64,000 nt of DNA from Eonycteris spelaea (GCA_003508835.1 PUFA01000082.1:744001-808000), one strand, 5' to 3'. Counted from the first letter of the stretch, positions 13,520 to 26,607 are shown. Translations and numbers: made by a program. The notes: generated by a model not told the origin, from the sequence alone.

Positions 13520-16394
13520 GTAAAAGAAAAAAAAAGAGTTTTTTTCCAAAATGCATTGCAATAGGTTGTAGAAAGTTTAACATGTTAGTCTTTCAAGATC
13601 TTAGTGTTATAAACATCTTTTAAGATCCAGTTATTTGATACCTGATGGATTTGTGAGGTAAATGCAAACCCACAGTCCTTTAGTTGCCTATAACAATGAG
13701 GAGAATAATTATAGCAAGTGTTCTTTAGGTATTCATGGATCAGACACTGCGGTGAGTGCTCTTCATACGTGTGTTACTGATAAAGAAGCAAGTCCTTGGT
13801 TCTATAATACAGTTCTAAACACCTTTTGAGGAAAAGACACAAGCCTTGGCCTCAAAAGGTTTCTTATTTAAAACTTGAATTTCGTTGTGTTGAATTCTGA
13901 TTTTCGCCCTCTCCCTCTCCTTAATTATCTTTACAATAACGTGCTAACTATTCAGAAGGGTGTCATCTTGTTAATTCTTCTCCCAGTTTGTCTCCAAAGC
14001 ACTAAATCAGGTAAATAGTAGTTCTGACTTTCCCAGTCCTTACCAATCTTACTCTTAGAAGACCAAAGCCTGAAATGGACACATCTTCCAAAGAGGAAAA
14101 TAAGGCAAGAATAGAAAAGTAAGTGGAACCATGCCCAAAATGCACTGTCTACATTCCAGAAGATGATGTATGCTGTTATATATGTGTAGAATCCTTTTAT
14201 CAAGGTTTTCAACCTGATATATACAGATATTTTTTTATAAGTCACTTTTGGCAACATAGTGTCTGCATTTAGCACCTTCTTTATATTTTGTTTCTTTAAA
14301 TTAGACATTAATGGATAATTTACAGAGAATGAGATAACCTGGCACGATTCCCAGAGTTTCCTCACTTCTGAAAATACCAGGAATATTCCAAGTGAAAATG
14401 ACGAATTCCCGCTAGGAAGCTGTAGTGAAGTGTTACCACCTCCACAGGAGTCGGGTCTGCCGTGCTGAAGCCTGATTTCTTCCTAGAGGCCTTTGCCTGG
14501 GTTTAACGCCCCCTCCCCCACCCCCCATCGAGCCGCCCCTGAGCGCTGGGGGCCCAGGCTTCTTCCCTGGCGCGTCTCAGGAGGCCTCGCCCGCCGTTGC
14601 ATGGTACTCCACAGGTTGCACCTGAGTGTTCTCATTTTCTAAAGATGTTTTTCCAAAGGAATGGCAGTCCCTTCAGTGCAACCGGCGCGTAGCATCGCTT
14701 CCTTGCCTTACACGGCTTTGTTGCATTATATCCCAACTACTTCTCTTCGTAGGAAAACTGTTTGAAAACCCAAAACGTAAAACTTCGTGCAGGGCCCCTT
14801 CCTGCTCCTTCTGGCCTGGACTCGGAATGGGTATAGATGTTGTGTTTTGCTTGATTCCCTTTACACCATGTCATAAATGGTTTTCCACGTTATTAATCCC
14901 AGTGAGCTCTAGGAATTTAAGTCCCAGTTGACAGTAACATGTGCCCCATTCCCCAACAGCCCTAGATAGTTGTGACATGTAGCAGTTTGTCGCTGAGCTA
15001 AGGCCAGACGGTGAGTCGCTCAGCTGTGTGAGAGGAAGCCTGCCTGCACACCTCGCCCTCACTCAGTGCGGTGGGCGTCACCAGAACTGGACTTCTTTGG
15101 CTGTCGTGAAAAGAAAACCTTAGTGAAAGTTGTGAGGCAGTGTATAAGCCGTGGTAGGCACAGAAAACGTGAGCTTTTGCTCAGACTGAGACTGGAGACG
15201 AGGTCAGAGTCTTGTCTGCAGAACTGGGGGTAGACGAAGGCCTCGGACTTAACCGTGAAAACTCATAGAGCTTCATGGCATTCTCAGAGTTGGTCTGGTC
15301 CCTACTCAGATAACTCAGCCTCGCCACCTCGTTCCCACAGTGCTCGTAGTAAGGGAGGAAGGAGTCTTGGACTCTGAGTCTTTTGTGAACAACTAAGCAA
15401 GTGATTACCGTATAGGAGTTAATAACAGGGAAGCTACCTTCTGGAGAATGGATGTCTTTTTTGAATAAAACTCTCAGTTTTCCATAATGGCTGAACATCA
15501 AGATTCGTAGTTTGAGAGCTCTGAGCCCGGGAGGGTCCTCATCCAGACGGCTGTGTCTTTGGGCTGTTGCTTACTCTTTGGGAATTACTTTCCCTCTAGA
15601 AAAATGAAAAATAAGATTACATTACCTTGAAATTTGCTTCTAATTCTGTTGTCTTGAGTGTAAATTTTTCTTCAGCTCTGGAGCCACTGATAAAAATGCA
15701 GCCCACTGGATCCACTGCATGACATTTTGGCTGTAGTGTTAAGGTTTTTGTTTTGAGGTTCTTCTAAGGCATAAATACTGAGTTCAGGTTTATATTAGAA
15801 AAAAATTTAAATAAGGATGATGATTTCCATGCTCGGCACTTTCTAACGTTGAAAGGAAATCTCCGCACATCCATGCTGTGACACTTCCTCCTTCCCCACG
15901 GTGCGCTGTGAGGGGTCCACCTCCCGGGTCCGCCAGCCGGCTCCTCGTGCTGTGTGCTTAACATCGGTGTCCGGGCTCGCTCTGAGTTCGAATCAGACTT
16001 GCTCACCTTGCCCCTTTATATTGTCCTCTTTCCAGCAAATACTCAGTGACAGGAAATTAAGCTTGTAACATGTATTGTCCAGTTTAGTAACTATTCTTGC
16101 CATTTGCATTTCTCTCTTAGTTGATCTTTTTTCAACAAGGACCCGAACATAGTATTTTTTTTTCTTTCCTTCTGTTAACTACTCAAATTATTAGTAAAAT
16201 ATTCATCTTGCGTCTTTTTGATAAACGCTTTAATGTCTCAGCAGTGACCCTCAGGTCATAGGTCTCATCTTCTGTTTCCATGACTAACTAGATGACTTTC
16301 CTCTTGGTTAGTTTTGTTTTTAAGAGCTCTCTGGGGGAAATACTTTACAATCTCTTCTTACTAACCATTTTATTGTCAGGAGCAGCTTCTCCAA

Positions 16395-16725
16395 AATTGT
16401 TATTAGTAACAACAAACATGTATTAAATACTACTATGTCCTGGGTCCCGTTCTAAGACTTTTTCATATTTTAACTCCTCCGTTCTTTACAGCATGCTTTA
16501 TGCTAGGTACTGTTATTACTCCACTTGACAGATGAAGAAACTGAGGCACACAACAGGAAAACAACTGTGCCGGGTGCACAGTGGTCTTGCCAGCATTCAA
16601 GTTCGGCAGGCCCACCCGTTTTCTTAACGCATGGGAGGCCCATGGCCTGCTCCCTACTGCGCACATGAGCAGGTTAAGTAATTTACCCACAGTCCCACAC
16701 CTGTAAAGTGGCGGAGACAGAGTTC
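16395..16725 (-). mobile_element. MIR SINE fragment(s), antisense
   Basis: TATTAAATACTACTATGTCC and TGACAGATGAAGAAACTGAG are classic antisense MIR blocks. A second similar block to about 16725 (GGTTAAGTAATTTACCCACA) suggests two overlapping or rearranged copies. Confidence 0.7.
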
Positions 16726-18689
16726 ACGCTGAGGGAGCTGTCAGGCCACTCAGTCGCTGGCACGTTGTTCCTCATGCATCAGATGTCCCCGTCCTCACTG
16801 GTTTGCTCATTCCGCGAGCCACTAGGGAAACAAGACCAACTCCTTGCCTTCAAGAAGCAAGGACCGTTTTGGAAGTAAGTAAGCAATACTAGAGAGTAAG
16901 AAAAAACATTCCTGTGACGTTAAGAAGGGGAAATGTTTAGAAATGTATGTATATTAATACTGTAAAATCTGAATTATTAAATATACAAATGGAACGAAGC
17001 TAATCTAAATGTGTAAAAATGTTTAATTGCGGTATATTTTATGAAATAGTAGTTTTCTACCTTCAAGCAAGCACATTTAATAACTACCCTTACACAGTAT
17101 TTGCAAGTAGAGGGCCATGGGGACCTGCTTTAATAAACAGAAAGGAATTAACATGTCAATTACATAATTATTAATGGATTGGGAAGGTGAGAGCCGACGT
17201 GAGTTTCCTCTTGGTAGCCTTTACGTCTCTTGAGGGAAAACGCCGTCTTTCTCGTTTCCGTGTACTCCAGAACTGTGTGTCACCCTGACTGGCGCTGGTA
17301 TGTTCTGCATATTTGTCACTGATGGTAAACAGTGAAGGTCGAGCCTTAATTTTGCTATGAATAAGGAGTATTACCGTGGGCAACTAAGAGTAAATCTGAG
17401 CCTAGATTCGCAGCTGCCGCTCACGTGTGTGGCGGCATCTGGGCCACCGCAAGCAGCCGCGCGGTTTGTCCCCTGATGCCGTCCCGGGTTTATGCCCCAG
17501 TTTGCATAATGTGCACCTTTGGAAGCAGGGAGCGTATAAGTAGGTGAGTCTGGGGAGCCTTTTATTTCTACATTACATGGTAAAAGGTGTTTTTCAGGCA
17601 AGGTAAAGTTTTTTTTCTCTAAAATAAATTAGGTGCCATCTGAACTCTTCTTTCTCCCGTCATTAAATGTTTCTCATAAATTCAGCAAAGGCAGACTTTA
17701 AATGATACCTAGTTGAAATGAATGCAGTCTCGAAATAGTGAATTTCACATTAATAATCTTAAAACTGTGTCAGTTCAAGAGGAACAGTATGTAAACGTCA
17801 CTAGTTGGTGACCCACTGGCTGCGGGAGGGGACCTTATGTCTGCCCATGGCAACCTTGGTGTCACCGTGACCCCGGACTTCAGTCCCAGGTCCTGTTGTC
17901 GGTCAAGCGGGATGCGGCCTCTCTGCTGCAGATGCGTGGTGTGTCAGCCTGCCGGGGCCCTGCCCTGGCTCCCCCAGGCCCAGAGCAGGGCACTCCCTTC
18001 AGCTGGCTCATTTTACTTTATTCTTGAAATGGGTTGTAATCCATGCGATGTGTTTACAGCTTCCTATTACCTTAACCTTACCTTATGGCTAAATTGACAG
18101 TGCTAGGCAAATATATTAATTCCACATCCTATACTGCTTGAAAAGAAATGACCTGTTGAACCAGCCTGTAAGCCTGGCACCAAGTGTCCTTCCAGAAGGG
18201 CTCCTCCACCTGCAGATGGGCCCTTGGTATCTGGTGAAGCAGCGCAGAGCTCTCCCTCCAGGGGGCGCCATTCCCATGCAGTCTCTGGGCCTGCGCAGGA
18301 CACCCCAACTCTGAGCGCAGGGAGGGAGGACACAGGTGCTTCTGCCACGTGTGACAGCGGTGGCTCTGAGATGCCTTCATTTCTTGCCATGGATATTATA
18401 CCATTTTATGCTAAATTCGGCTATTGAGTTAATACCTTTTTACATTTCTTATGTCAATGCTTTTTCTTGTACTTACTCTATTTTGAGAAAAAAAATAATT
18501 GAATATCTGCACATCATGTAGTAGAATTTAGCATGTGACCGTTATATAGTGAAAAGGTAATTTCACTGATTAAGAAGTTATCTCGTCATTACTGTCGGAA
18601 CAGTGTGTGTCTGCTCCTTGACAGGTTTTGTCCATTCAGTATCCCTGTCCAGCACTGGTTCCTATTAGTGTCCTTTTTTTCCACAGCAG

Positions 18690-18800
18690 CCACATGAGAC
18701 AGATAATCTAGTATTTTACCCTTTGTCGGATGAGGAGACTGACCTTTGGAGTGACAAGTAGCTTTCTGAAGGTCACACACGCAGCAGACAGTTATACCCC
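18690..18800 (-). mobile_element. MIR SINE fragment, antisense
   Basis: TTTGTCGGATGAGGAGACTG then TCTGAAGGTCACACACGCAG. Confidence 0.55.
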
Positions 18801-18949
18801 TGCTCCCTCTTCCTCGCCCGCTGCCCTGAAGACAGGTACTGGCACCTGACTGGACACAGTCGTGCATGATGTCAGCCGTGGTGATGGCACTTTCCCTGAA
18901 TCTGCTCCTGCTGCGGAGGGGCAGCCAGCGTGCACACACAGCTCGCTTC

Positions 18950-19165
18950 AGAGAGTGGCCCTCCTGCCACCTCCCAGGGACGCCTTCCCTCCCCACTCTG
19001 TGTGGGTTCTCCCTGCTGTATGTTCTGCTTCGTACTCAGCACCACGTGACATCGCCCAGCTGATGCCACCAGAGTGTAAGCTCTTTGCCTTTGTTCACTT
19101 TCGAGTCCCCAGCCATCATCACATAACTGGCACGTAAGAGGCCCTTTAAGAACTATTCTTCAGAT
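18950..19165 (+). mobile_element. L2 LINE 3' end, sense
   Basis: CCTTCCCTCCCCACTCTGTG, AGAGTGTAAGCTCTTTGCCT and CATAACTGGCACGTAAGAGG, ending near AGATGAACGAA, match the usual L2 3' tail order. Confidence 0.65.
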
Positions 19166-19799
19166 GAACGAAGACAGGTGCATTCCAGAAACACTGGCGC
19201 GCCCTCGACGCCTCATGGGCCTGGGTCGGCTGCTCGGTGCTCAAGAATTATCTTGGGGAGGTGAAACTAAGGTTCATTTTTATTCGGTTTTATCTATTCC
19301 TCTGTATTTTTGCATCGAGCTTGCATTACTGTATAATTAACTTTTTAAAAGAAGTTAACTTTTGTAACTTTTGGTAGAAAAAAACTACCAAAGGTGAAAT
19401 GCTGAAGCTATACTATAAGGTAATGGGGGCCTTTCCTCCTTCTTCATAAGCTTTGTGTACTATTATTTCACATTGGAAGATTTTTTGAAAAGCATGTTGA
19501 CCTAAGAAAAATACAGTGCCTTATATATCAATTCAAAAACAGACTCTTTCCACACACGGTAGGATTTAATGCCTTTACTTGGGGTAGATCTGCTTTCATT
19601 TTGAACCTGTATTTGTGGTCTTCTTAACCACTTAGTCCCCCCACCACCACCACCAAAAACAAACAAACAAACAACAGTGCCTAAAAGAGCAGCAGTGTGT
19701 GATCAGCCTGGATAGAAAAATAGAGTTGAAAGAAGGGTTTTGAAATATAACTTCTGTTTTCAGAAAGGATCTTACTTAAATATGGTAGCCTGCAAATAA

Positions 19800-20455
19800 G
19801 CATGTGAGAAATGCTCTAAACCATTCGTCATTAGGGAAATGAAAATTAAAACCACAGTGATAGCCACTGCACCCCCACTGGAACGGCTCGTATTTGTTTT
19901 TAATTGGCCATATCAGGGTTGTAGAACAGTTAGAAGTCTCATGCATTTTTTGGTGGAGTTTCTTACAAACTGAAACATGTGCTTATCATACAACCCAGCA
20001 CTCTCATTCCTGGTTTTTTTGTTGTGTTTTGTTTTTTTGTTTCAAGAGACTTGAAACATGTCCACACAAAGACCTGTGTACAAATGTTAGCAGCTTCATT
20101 CATAATCGCCTCAAACTGGAAACAACCCAAGTGTCTACAGAGCGGGATATTAGTCAGCAACAAAAGGGAACAAACTACTGATGTGCAACAATATGGACAC
20201 ATTTCAAAAGCATGATGCTAAGTGAACAGGGCCAGACACAGAAGGCTACAAATGTGCCACGCTGTTTCTCTGACAGTGTAGAGAAGGCGGAACTGTAGGA
20301 ACAGAAATCAGATCGCAGTTGCCGAGATCAGAATGAGATTGACCACAAAATGGCAACTTTGTGTCACGATAGACACATCCCATGTCTTGACTGTGCTGGT
20401 GGTTATAGGACTGTGTATGGTTGTTACTGTATGTAACTCTCCCTCAGTAAACCTA
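19800..20455 (+). mobile_element. Old L1 LINE 3' segment, sense
   Basis: Remnants of the end of L1 ORF2 are visible: CATTAGGGAAATGAAAATTA, CTTATCATACAACCCAGCAC, TTCATTCATAATCGCCTCAA and ACTGGAAACAACCCAAGTGT, then the untranslated-region-like block TGTGCTGGTGGTTATAGGAC. It carries many substitutions and no intact frame, so it is long dead. Confidence 0.8.
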
Positions 20456-21289
20456 ACAAAATAATGTTATGTAGTAGATAGCTATAAAAAGTGCTGAACA
20501 TCTTTGGCTAAGCAAGATAAACGCATATATTTATCGTAGTATGTAGCTAATTATCCATTTTTTTTTCCCACCCAGATTAAAGTGTCTCCTCTATGATTTG
20601 TGTACCATTTTTACCCTCCACAGCATAGGGGAATAATACAGAATCTTTCATGTTTATAAGTAATTGTTGAATGATTGAAACTGAGAAGCAAAATTTCCTC
20701 TGTGAGTAGAAATGTTTAATAGTTCAATAAAGGCAGTAATCTTGGGATATTTATTGTAACCTAGCAAATTTAAATATTCTAGATTCAGATGCAGAATTAT
20801 TTGCGATCCTCCTTATTACAGTGATGGTAACTTGAATAGTCTAGCTCCTGCTTCCTCTCCCTGGTGCTTGAATCTAACTCCTGGTGGGTTGAAATCTGAA
20901 TTCATTTGGTGACCAATTTTCCAAAGCTGGTGTGCCAAGATGAACCCACTTGAAAACTGTGGGCTCTTGGACTTGGCTGCAGGACCCGTCCAGCTGAGGT
21001 GGGCTGGCCCGGCATCTGCTGCCTTCATTGTGCTTAATGCTGGATCCATCTGTTTTCTGTCAGAGCTAGTGCCAACAAATTACTAATCTATTAGAGAAAC
21101 ATGGAAATAAGATTGCACTTCTCATTCCTAGCTTTTCCTCTCATGTTTTGCTTGGCTTCCATATTTGGTTTTTGTTTATTTGGGGGAGAAAGATATGTTA
21201 TCAAGTAGACAAAGAGGGGGAGCATGTATCATTTTTCACTCCTACACATTTTTAAAAGATTATGGAGAAAAGATCATATTAATGATTAT

Positions 21290-21510
21290 TGATAATATCA
21301 TGATTGTTGATGATGGTGATAGTAGCTGTCATTTATCAGGTAATATGTTTGGCACTGTACTAGTCACGTTCTACCTATTCCCCATAATTATCATTACTTT
21401 ACAGATGGCAAAACTGATGTTCACAGAGGTTAAAAAAGTTGTCCAAGGTCATGCCGCTAGGAAGTGTCAGAACCAATATTCAAACCCAGATTCTAGAGCC
21501 TGCGCTTTAT
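21290..21510 (-). mobile_element. MIR SINE, antisense, fairly complete
   Basis: TAGTAGCTGTCATTTATCAG, TTACAGATGGCAAAACTGAT, TTGTCCAAGGTCATGCCGCT, and TCAAACCCAGATTCTAGAGC. Explains the open frame across 21165-21596. Confidence 0.8.
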
Positions 21511-22545
21511 TCATTGTTGCCTTACTTATTAAGCTATTAAAAGTCTTTAGGACCATTTTTATCTGGGCATGTGAGTTTAATGAGGAAAGCCTTTAAATTT
21601 AGTTTCAAGGAGAAGAAAAGGGGACTTTGTATTTCTTTTACCAAATAGAGGCCTCTGTAATTAAGACACATTCCCTTGGCATGTGCTTTTGAGTGCAAAT
21701 TCGTGGATCAACCCAACTGATTGAGGAAAAGCAGATTGGGGGCCCCACACGCAGTGGGCCTTTCTCAGTACAAGTGTGTGCATGTGTACGTGGGTGTGCG
21801 TGGTGTTTGTGCGCTGGTTCACACTCCGCCCGGTCACAGTAAGTGCTTCCTGCAGCAGGACGCGGGCCAGCTGCCAGACAGCCAGCTGTCGACACACGGC
21901 TCTCTCTCCTCGGTGCGTAGTATGAAACGCGCCTGAACAGAGTTCAACAAAGTCAGGGACCTTCCTCTCTAATGAAACTGCATTGTGGGCACCGTCTGCA
22001 ATAACTATGTCCAAATGCTTGTTTTCTAAAACAAGATTAAAGTGTCATTTCATTTCCTTCGAAAGCAAAGAGTACATATGTTTTCACTGCATAAAGTTTC
22101 TTAACCAAATGAGTCACCAATTGAGTATTGAGGGACGGTGGAAACTAGCTGCAGAGAATGACATGAATATGTGAATTAATTTCATTTACGTTCAAGCTGC
22201 AGTCAGTTTATTTTTTAGTAAAAGCAAGAGCCAAAAAGCAGTAGATTTCACTGCTGTCATCGGGTAGTCTGGACGTGAGAGCTTGTGAGGCCAGGCGGGC
22301 AGGAGGGGTCTTCATGCTTCCCACAGACCAGGATTCTGCCGGCTGGAGCGCGGAGAACGCGGGGGAGGCAGGACACGGTGTCCCTCCCAGCAGGGCCGAG
22401 CATAAGGCGCCCTTTCCGCCGCGCTGGTGGGACAGGCAGACAGACAGGGACCTTATGCACGGTCTCGTGGGACGGAGATTCAGAAGCAACTCAATAACTT
22501 TTTATAAAGAACGTGGAAATTGATAAACAGGGAAGGCTTTTTACC

Positions 22546-22572
22546 TTTTACTTGAAACAGTATCAAGTAAAA
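22546..22572. repeat. Perfect 10-bp inverted repeat with 7-nt loop
   Basis: TTTTACTTGA (22546-22555) and TCAAGTAAAA (22563-22572) are exact reverse complements separated by AACAGTA. It could form a small hairpin in RNA. There is no following U-run or other sign of a terminator, and no known gene nearby. Confidence 0.6.
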
Positions 22573-22797
22573 AGCAGTTTGAATTCGAGGAGCGGGCCAT
22601 AGCAGGCTGGCTCGCACGCGCTCGGCTGTGTCGAAGCGCCCGGCCCTGCCCTCCTTGCTCCCTTTGGCGTCCCCCCCCCGCCCCCCATTTTCCTGCACTG
22701 CCGGTGCCTCGCTCTGTTATCCCGCTGCCGGCTCTAACAGGTCCCTTCTGTCCGGGTGCAGCACTTCCTTAGCTTGTCCCAGGATGGGTCTGTCGCA

Positions 22798-22866
22798 GGG
22801 GTCAGCAGGTTATGGCCACGTCGGCCCACCACCCGTGGTTGTAAATAAAGTTATGGGAACCATTTG
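22798..22866. mobile_element. hAT (Charlie/MER-type) DNA transposon end fragment
   Basis: GGGGTCAGCAGGTTATGGCC near 22798 and GGTTGTAAATAAAGTTATGG near 22839 resemble one end of a non-autonomous hAT element. It runs directly into the TG repeat. Confidence 0.6.
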
Positions 22867-22891
22867 TGTGTGTGTGTGTGTGTGTGTGTGT
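22865..22891. repeat. (TG)n microsatellite
   Basis: About 13 uninterrupted TG units, directly after the hAT fragment. Confidence 0.95.
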
Positions 22892-23194
22892 CGCCTCTGG
22901 CAGCGCTGCCTGGCCCACGAAGCCTCTCCAGCCCTTGACAAAAAGTGGGCGATGAATAATAATACGCCTCAGGGACAACCAAACGAGAACGTGCGAGTGA
23001 TGCATCTGCCGAGTGTGAGACGCAGCCAGTGCTGAGAAGTGTGGTTTCCTGCGCTTGTGGCGGGTGCAGCTTCCTGTGTGTGGACTTGAGGAAACCTGGT
23101 CTTACGATGATGCTAGATGGAGGTGGTTTCCGTAAGCATCTGAGAAGGTCGCACAGTAGGTGCGGGTGCGGCTGAACTGCTCTCACAGACCAGG

Positions 23195-23390
23195 CCGCCT
23201 GCGTGCGAACCGCGGCTGCTCCACCGTTAGCCACGAGACTTTGGGACACGCTGTTGAACAACGTGTGCCTCGGGTCCTCGTCTCTGAAATGAGGACTGCA
23301 GAAATAGGGACCTCTTGGGCTGGATGTGAGGCTTGAATAAATCGATACAAAGAACTTAGAACTGAGCCCAGCACACAGCAGATATCAAGT
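23195..23390 (+). mobile_element. MIR SINE, sense
   Basis: GCGTGCGAACCGCGGCTGCT, CTCGTCTCTGAAATGAGGAC and TTGAGGCTTGAATAAATCG-like blocks, ending with GAGCCCAGCACACAGCAG. Confidence 0.65.
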
Positions 23391-24004
23391 ATCTGCTTTA
23401 ATTGTCACTAATCAAATCCAGTTTCCGCGGGAAACCTGGAGGAGCTCACGCCCCGCCGGAACCCCAAGGCCGGAGGCCTGGGGCGCAGGGCCCTGCTGAG
23501 GCGGCCGCGGCCCCGAGCCCACCTCCCAGACACGTGCAGCGCGTCGGTGACTTCATCGCGAGCGCGTCTGCTCTCACCCCGCCTCTGCCTTACTCACCGC
23601 TCGGCAGTAACCCTCCTGCCATCTTGAGGTCCGTGATTAAGATGTGTGACGTGTGTTACATCATTGAACCCCCGCAGCTCTGCGAGGAGACGGTGCTGCG
23701 GGGATCGCCTGTGTTTCGGAGAGAAGCCCCGGAAACGGGTTTAAACAACCTGCCCGGTGGCGCAGAGTCAGTCAGCACAGAGCCCTCACTGTGCTCCAGA
23801 TCCCAGCGCCGGCCGCCCGCACTCCTGAGGTCACCGCGCAGAGGGGGCACCGTCCAAGGGGACTTCGCCGCCTCCCTGCCGTGGCCGACCCGGCCCCCCC
23901 ACCCTGCAGCCTCACTTCTCCTGCTTTTCAGTGCCCTGTCCTTTCATTCTGCTTCTGTATTTTTTCTTTCCTTGCCCCGCTACTCCACCTCGTGTACACA
24001 CTGC

Positions 24005-24053
24005 GCACACACGCACGCGCACACGCACACCCACACACACACACACGCACACA
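24005..24053. repeat. (AC)n microsatellite, interrupted by CG
   Basis: ACACACGCACGCGCACACGC followed by ACACAC runs; alternating purine-pyrimidine with Z-DNA potential. Confidence 0.9.
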
Positions 24054-24234
24054 GCTACCTAGACTGTGCGCCTCGTAGTTGCAGGAGTTGGATTGCATTT
24101 AACTCTATGTCCCCTGTGTCCAGTGATGGATGAAGCGATTCTTCTAGAAAGCAGTAAGGACTACTCGAGATGCACTACTCCATATGCTATAAACACTTGT
24201 CTTTCTAATCTGTTTCAACACTCATTTATTAGAA

Positions 24235-24445
24235 GGCAGTGCATTTTATGGGTTAATAACACAAGTTCCAGAGTCAGGTTGCTTGAGCTTGAATCTTAAC
24301 CTACTGGCTGTTGGTTTTCTTCATTTGTAAATGGAATCATGGTCGCGTCTGTATTCCATATCGTTATTGGAGAAATGAAGGAAATCGTTGGTGCAAAGCA
24401 CTTAACCCAATGTCTCGTTCACAATACATAGAGCAGTTGTTATTA
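24235..24445 (+). mobile_element. MIR SINE, sense, fairly complete
   Basis: AAGTTCCAGAGTCAGGTTGC, GAGCTTGAATCTTAACC, CTTCATTTGTAAATGGAATC, and GTGCAAAGCACTTAACCCAA. Confidence 0.75.
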
Positions 24446-25267
24446 TCGGAGTGGCATTATGTATGCCGTTAGTTTACTTGAATTTTATTTATGTGCACAG
24501 TCAGGCAATATAAAAGGTGCAGAAGGAGAGAGAGAACGCTGTCCCCGCCGTCCCGCTCCGTGGGCGTGGGCCCCGGTGTGAGCAGGGCGGGCGGCCTGCG
24601 TGTGCTGCTCGTCGCGGCCTCGGGGCCTGCCTGCTTCTCAGGCCCCCCGTCTCGCTGTGCTGAGTGTCATGCTAACGCTTGAACTTGTATTTCATAAGAC
24701 ATGGCCTCACGCGGCACAAAGCAGCCCCTTTATCAGGTACTCAAGCCAAAAAATAAAGTAAGTGTCCCCAGCGCCAGCGGAAAACCACCACGACGATCCG
24801 ATGCTTCCGCACGCTGCCACCGTGGGTTGGCAGGGCAGCTTTGCCCATTCGGGATGTGCTCCTACTTGTCATCCTTCTGAACCTGTCGTCGTCACGGCCC
24901 AGCTTGGTGGCGAAGTTGTAGCGCCGTCTCAGAGTGGCGCTCGCCTAAGGACCAGGGATGAAACCATCATTTTGGTTAGAATGTAGGAACGAGGTTTTGG
25001 GCGTGTGGAGGCCACACGTGGGGCCAGCATCCGTGCCTAGCCTGGATTTCCCCTCCACACCGCGGTGTCTGTGTGTGGCTTTGCCTTTGGAACGTGCAGG
25101 GGGAGCGTGTCCGGGATGCCAGCCTCACCAGCGCCGGCAAGCGGGTTCGTCGGGTGACGACTAATGACTGTCGCCCACATTATTGGACCAAAAGTATCTC
25201 TAGCGGATGTTTTTACAAGTCCAGATATTAAGTAAAAGGCTTTAATTTGTGTTTGCTTTTTGTTTAG

Positions 25268-25595
25268 GTAACTACTCCAGACCCCCAACGTATAGTGGGG
25301 TGCCCAGTGCAAGCTACAGCGGCCCAGGGCCTGGCATGGGCATCAATGCCAACAACCAGATGCATGGACAAGGGCCAAGCCAGCCGTGCGGTGCTATGCC
25401 CCTGGGACGATTGCCATCCGCTGGGATGCAGAGCAGACCATTTCCTGGAAACATGAGCAGCATGACCCCCAGCTCTCCCGGCATGGCTCAGCAGGGGGGG
25501 CCCGGAATGGGGCCACCAATGCCCACCGTGAACCGTAAGGCACAGGAGGCAGCCGCCGCAGTGATGCAGGCCGCTGCGAACTCGGCACAGAGCAG
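25268..25595 (+). CDS. ARID1B: ARID1B coding exon, Gly/Met/Pro/Ser-rich region (phase 1 in, phase 2 out)
   Basis: 328 nt. The acceptor TTTTTGTTTAG precedes 25268 and the donor GTACGC follows 25595. GT completes the split Gly codon, then [16 protein letters not shown] opens the exon. Further blocks visible are [31 protein letters not shown] and [16 protein letters not shown]. The last of these is an Ala-rich, probably helical stretch and the only clearly non-random structural element in the exon. The final bases AG are completed either by the G at 27379 or by the G at 42398, giving Arg in both cases. This lets the downstream cassette exon be included or skipped. Base composition is GC-rich. 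The exon is intact with no stop or shift. Function of the region: flexible linker-like N-terminal part of the BAF subunit, inferred from composition. Confidence 0.97.
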
Positions 25596-26360
25596 GTACG
25601 CCGTCGGGGCGGGCGGTCTGTGTGTGGACGTGTGCGCACGTGCTGAGCACGGAGCCGCTGCGCCCCCGGGGTCTCATGAGGTGGGGAGCAGCGGAGTGTT
25701 GTTTTGCTTGGCCATAGAGCTCAGAAAAGTAAATCACAGACCACGTTCTCCGAGTCATCCAGGAAGGAATCTGAGTAGTGGGCAAGTCAGTCATGGGATG
25801 GTGTTAGAAATGGCTGTGAATAGGCACTGTAACCAGCAGCCGTAGGGAGTGTCTGTGTGGTTCCACGTAAAACAGCGAGGTTTGGGCAGGAAATTCTAAA
25901 GCCTAAAAACTATTTAAAATCTAAACATTGAAAAATAACCTATCCCTTTTATTACCCCCATCATAAAAATCTTTCTAAAATAAGAACTTTGTGTACGCAC
26001 ATCTGTGTATTGTGTATGTTTGTCTAAATGTATACGTGTGTGGTTTATATACTTTGTATTATTATGATGATATTTCAGAAAGTAAGTTGATAGAGGAAGG
26101 CTTGATACTCAATTACTCATTTTTAATCCTTTTTAAAATTATTTCTTGAAATACTTGACCTGCATAAAAATAACATTCTGACTTAAAAATTTATGAGGCC
26201 AAAGTAAATATGTTTTCAAAGAAGCACATGTAAATATGTTTTATATTTAACATTTTAAAATACATTTTAAAACAAAGCACATTTAAAAATATGTATGAAG
26301 ATATGGTATCTTGAAGAAAAGATAGAAGATTCTGATTTTTCAAAGGGAAATAAAAGCTAG

Positions 26361-26430
26361 TATGTGTGTTTCTGTGTGTGCGTGTGTGTGTGTGTGTGTG
26401 TGGTGTGTGTGTGTGTGTGTGTGTATGTAT
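26361..26430. repeat. (TG)n microsatellite, about 70 bp
   Basis: Mostly TG units with small interruptions (TTTC, C, GG). Lies in the short intron before the cassette exon. Confidence 0.95.
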
Positions 26431-26546
26431 TTAAATGTGTCCCTTTGTTACTTTTCTCTGAAGCTGCTATTTTGGGAATGTTAGGGACCCCTCCAGTCTC
26501 ACTGTTTGCTCCAATAAAAAAATTGAGAATCAGAATGCAAAATCTG

Positions 26547-26552
<6 letters not shown>

Positions 26553-26607
<55 letters not shown>

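Larger units (their letters stand above)
13520..25267 (+). other. ARID1B: ARID1B intron (11.7 kb)
   Basis: Contains MIR fragments near 16395-16725, 18690-18800, 21290-21510, 23195-23390 and 24235-24445; an L2 3' tail near 18950-19165; an old L1 3' segment at about 19800-20455; a hAT-like fragment at 22798-22866 fused to a TG microsatellite; and an AC tract at 24005-24053. A 10-bp perfect inverted repeat lies at 22546-22572. GC-rich islands without obvious function occur at 14510-14600, 23410-23600 and 24540-24660. The remaining DNA (13520-16390, 16900-18600, 24700-25250) shows nothing I can name. A long frame at 23402-24133 runs across AC repeat and is not judged coding. Confidence 0.85.

Noticed and set aside
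13219..13623. Exon at 13340 extended into both introns as one long frame
   Set aside because: The acceptor at 13338-13339, the donor at 13520-13521 and codon phase with neighbouring exons fix the true limits; the extensions are intronic read-through. The same holds for the frames around the other exons.
21165..21596. 143-codon + strand frame with hydrophobic stretches
   Set aside because: Most of it is an antisense MIR element.
23402..24133. 243-codon + strand frame
   Set aside because: It runs through GC-rich intron and an AC microsatellite, giving His/Thr repeats; no splice or family support.
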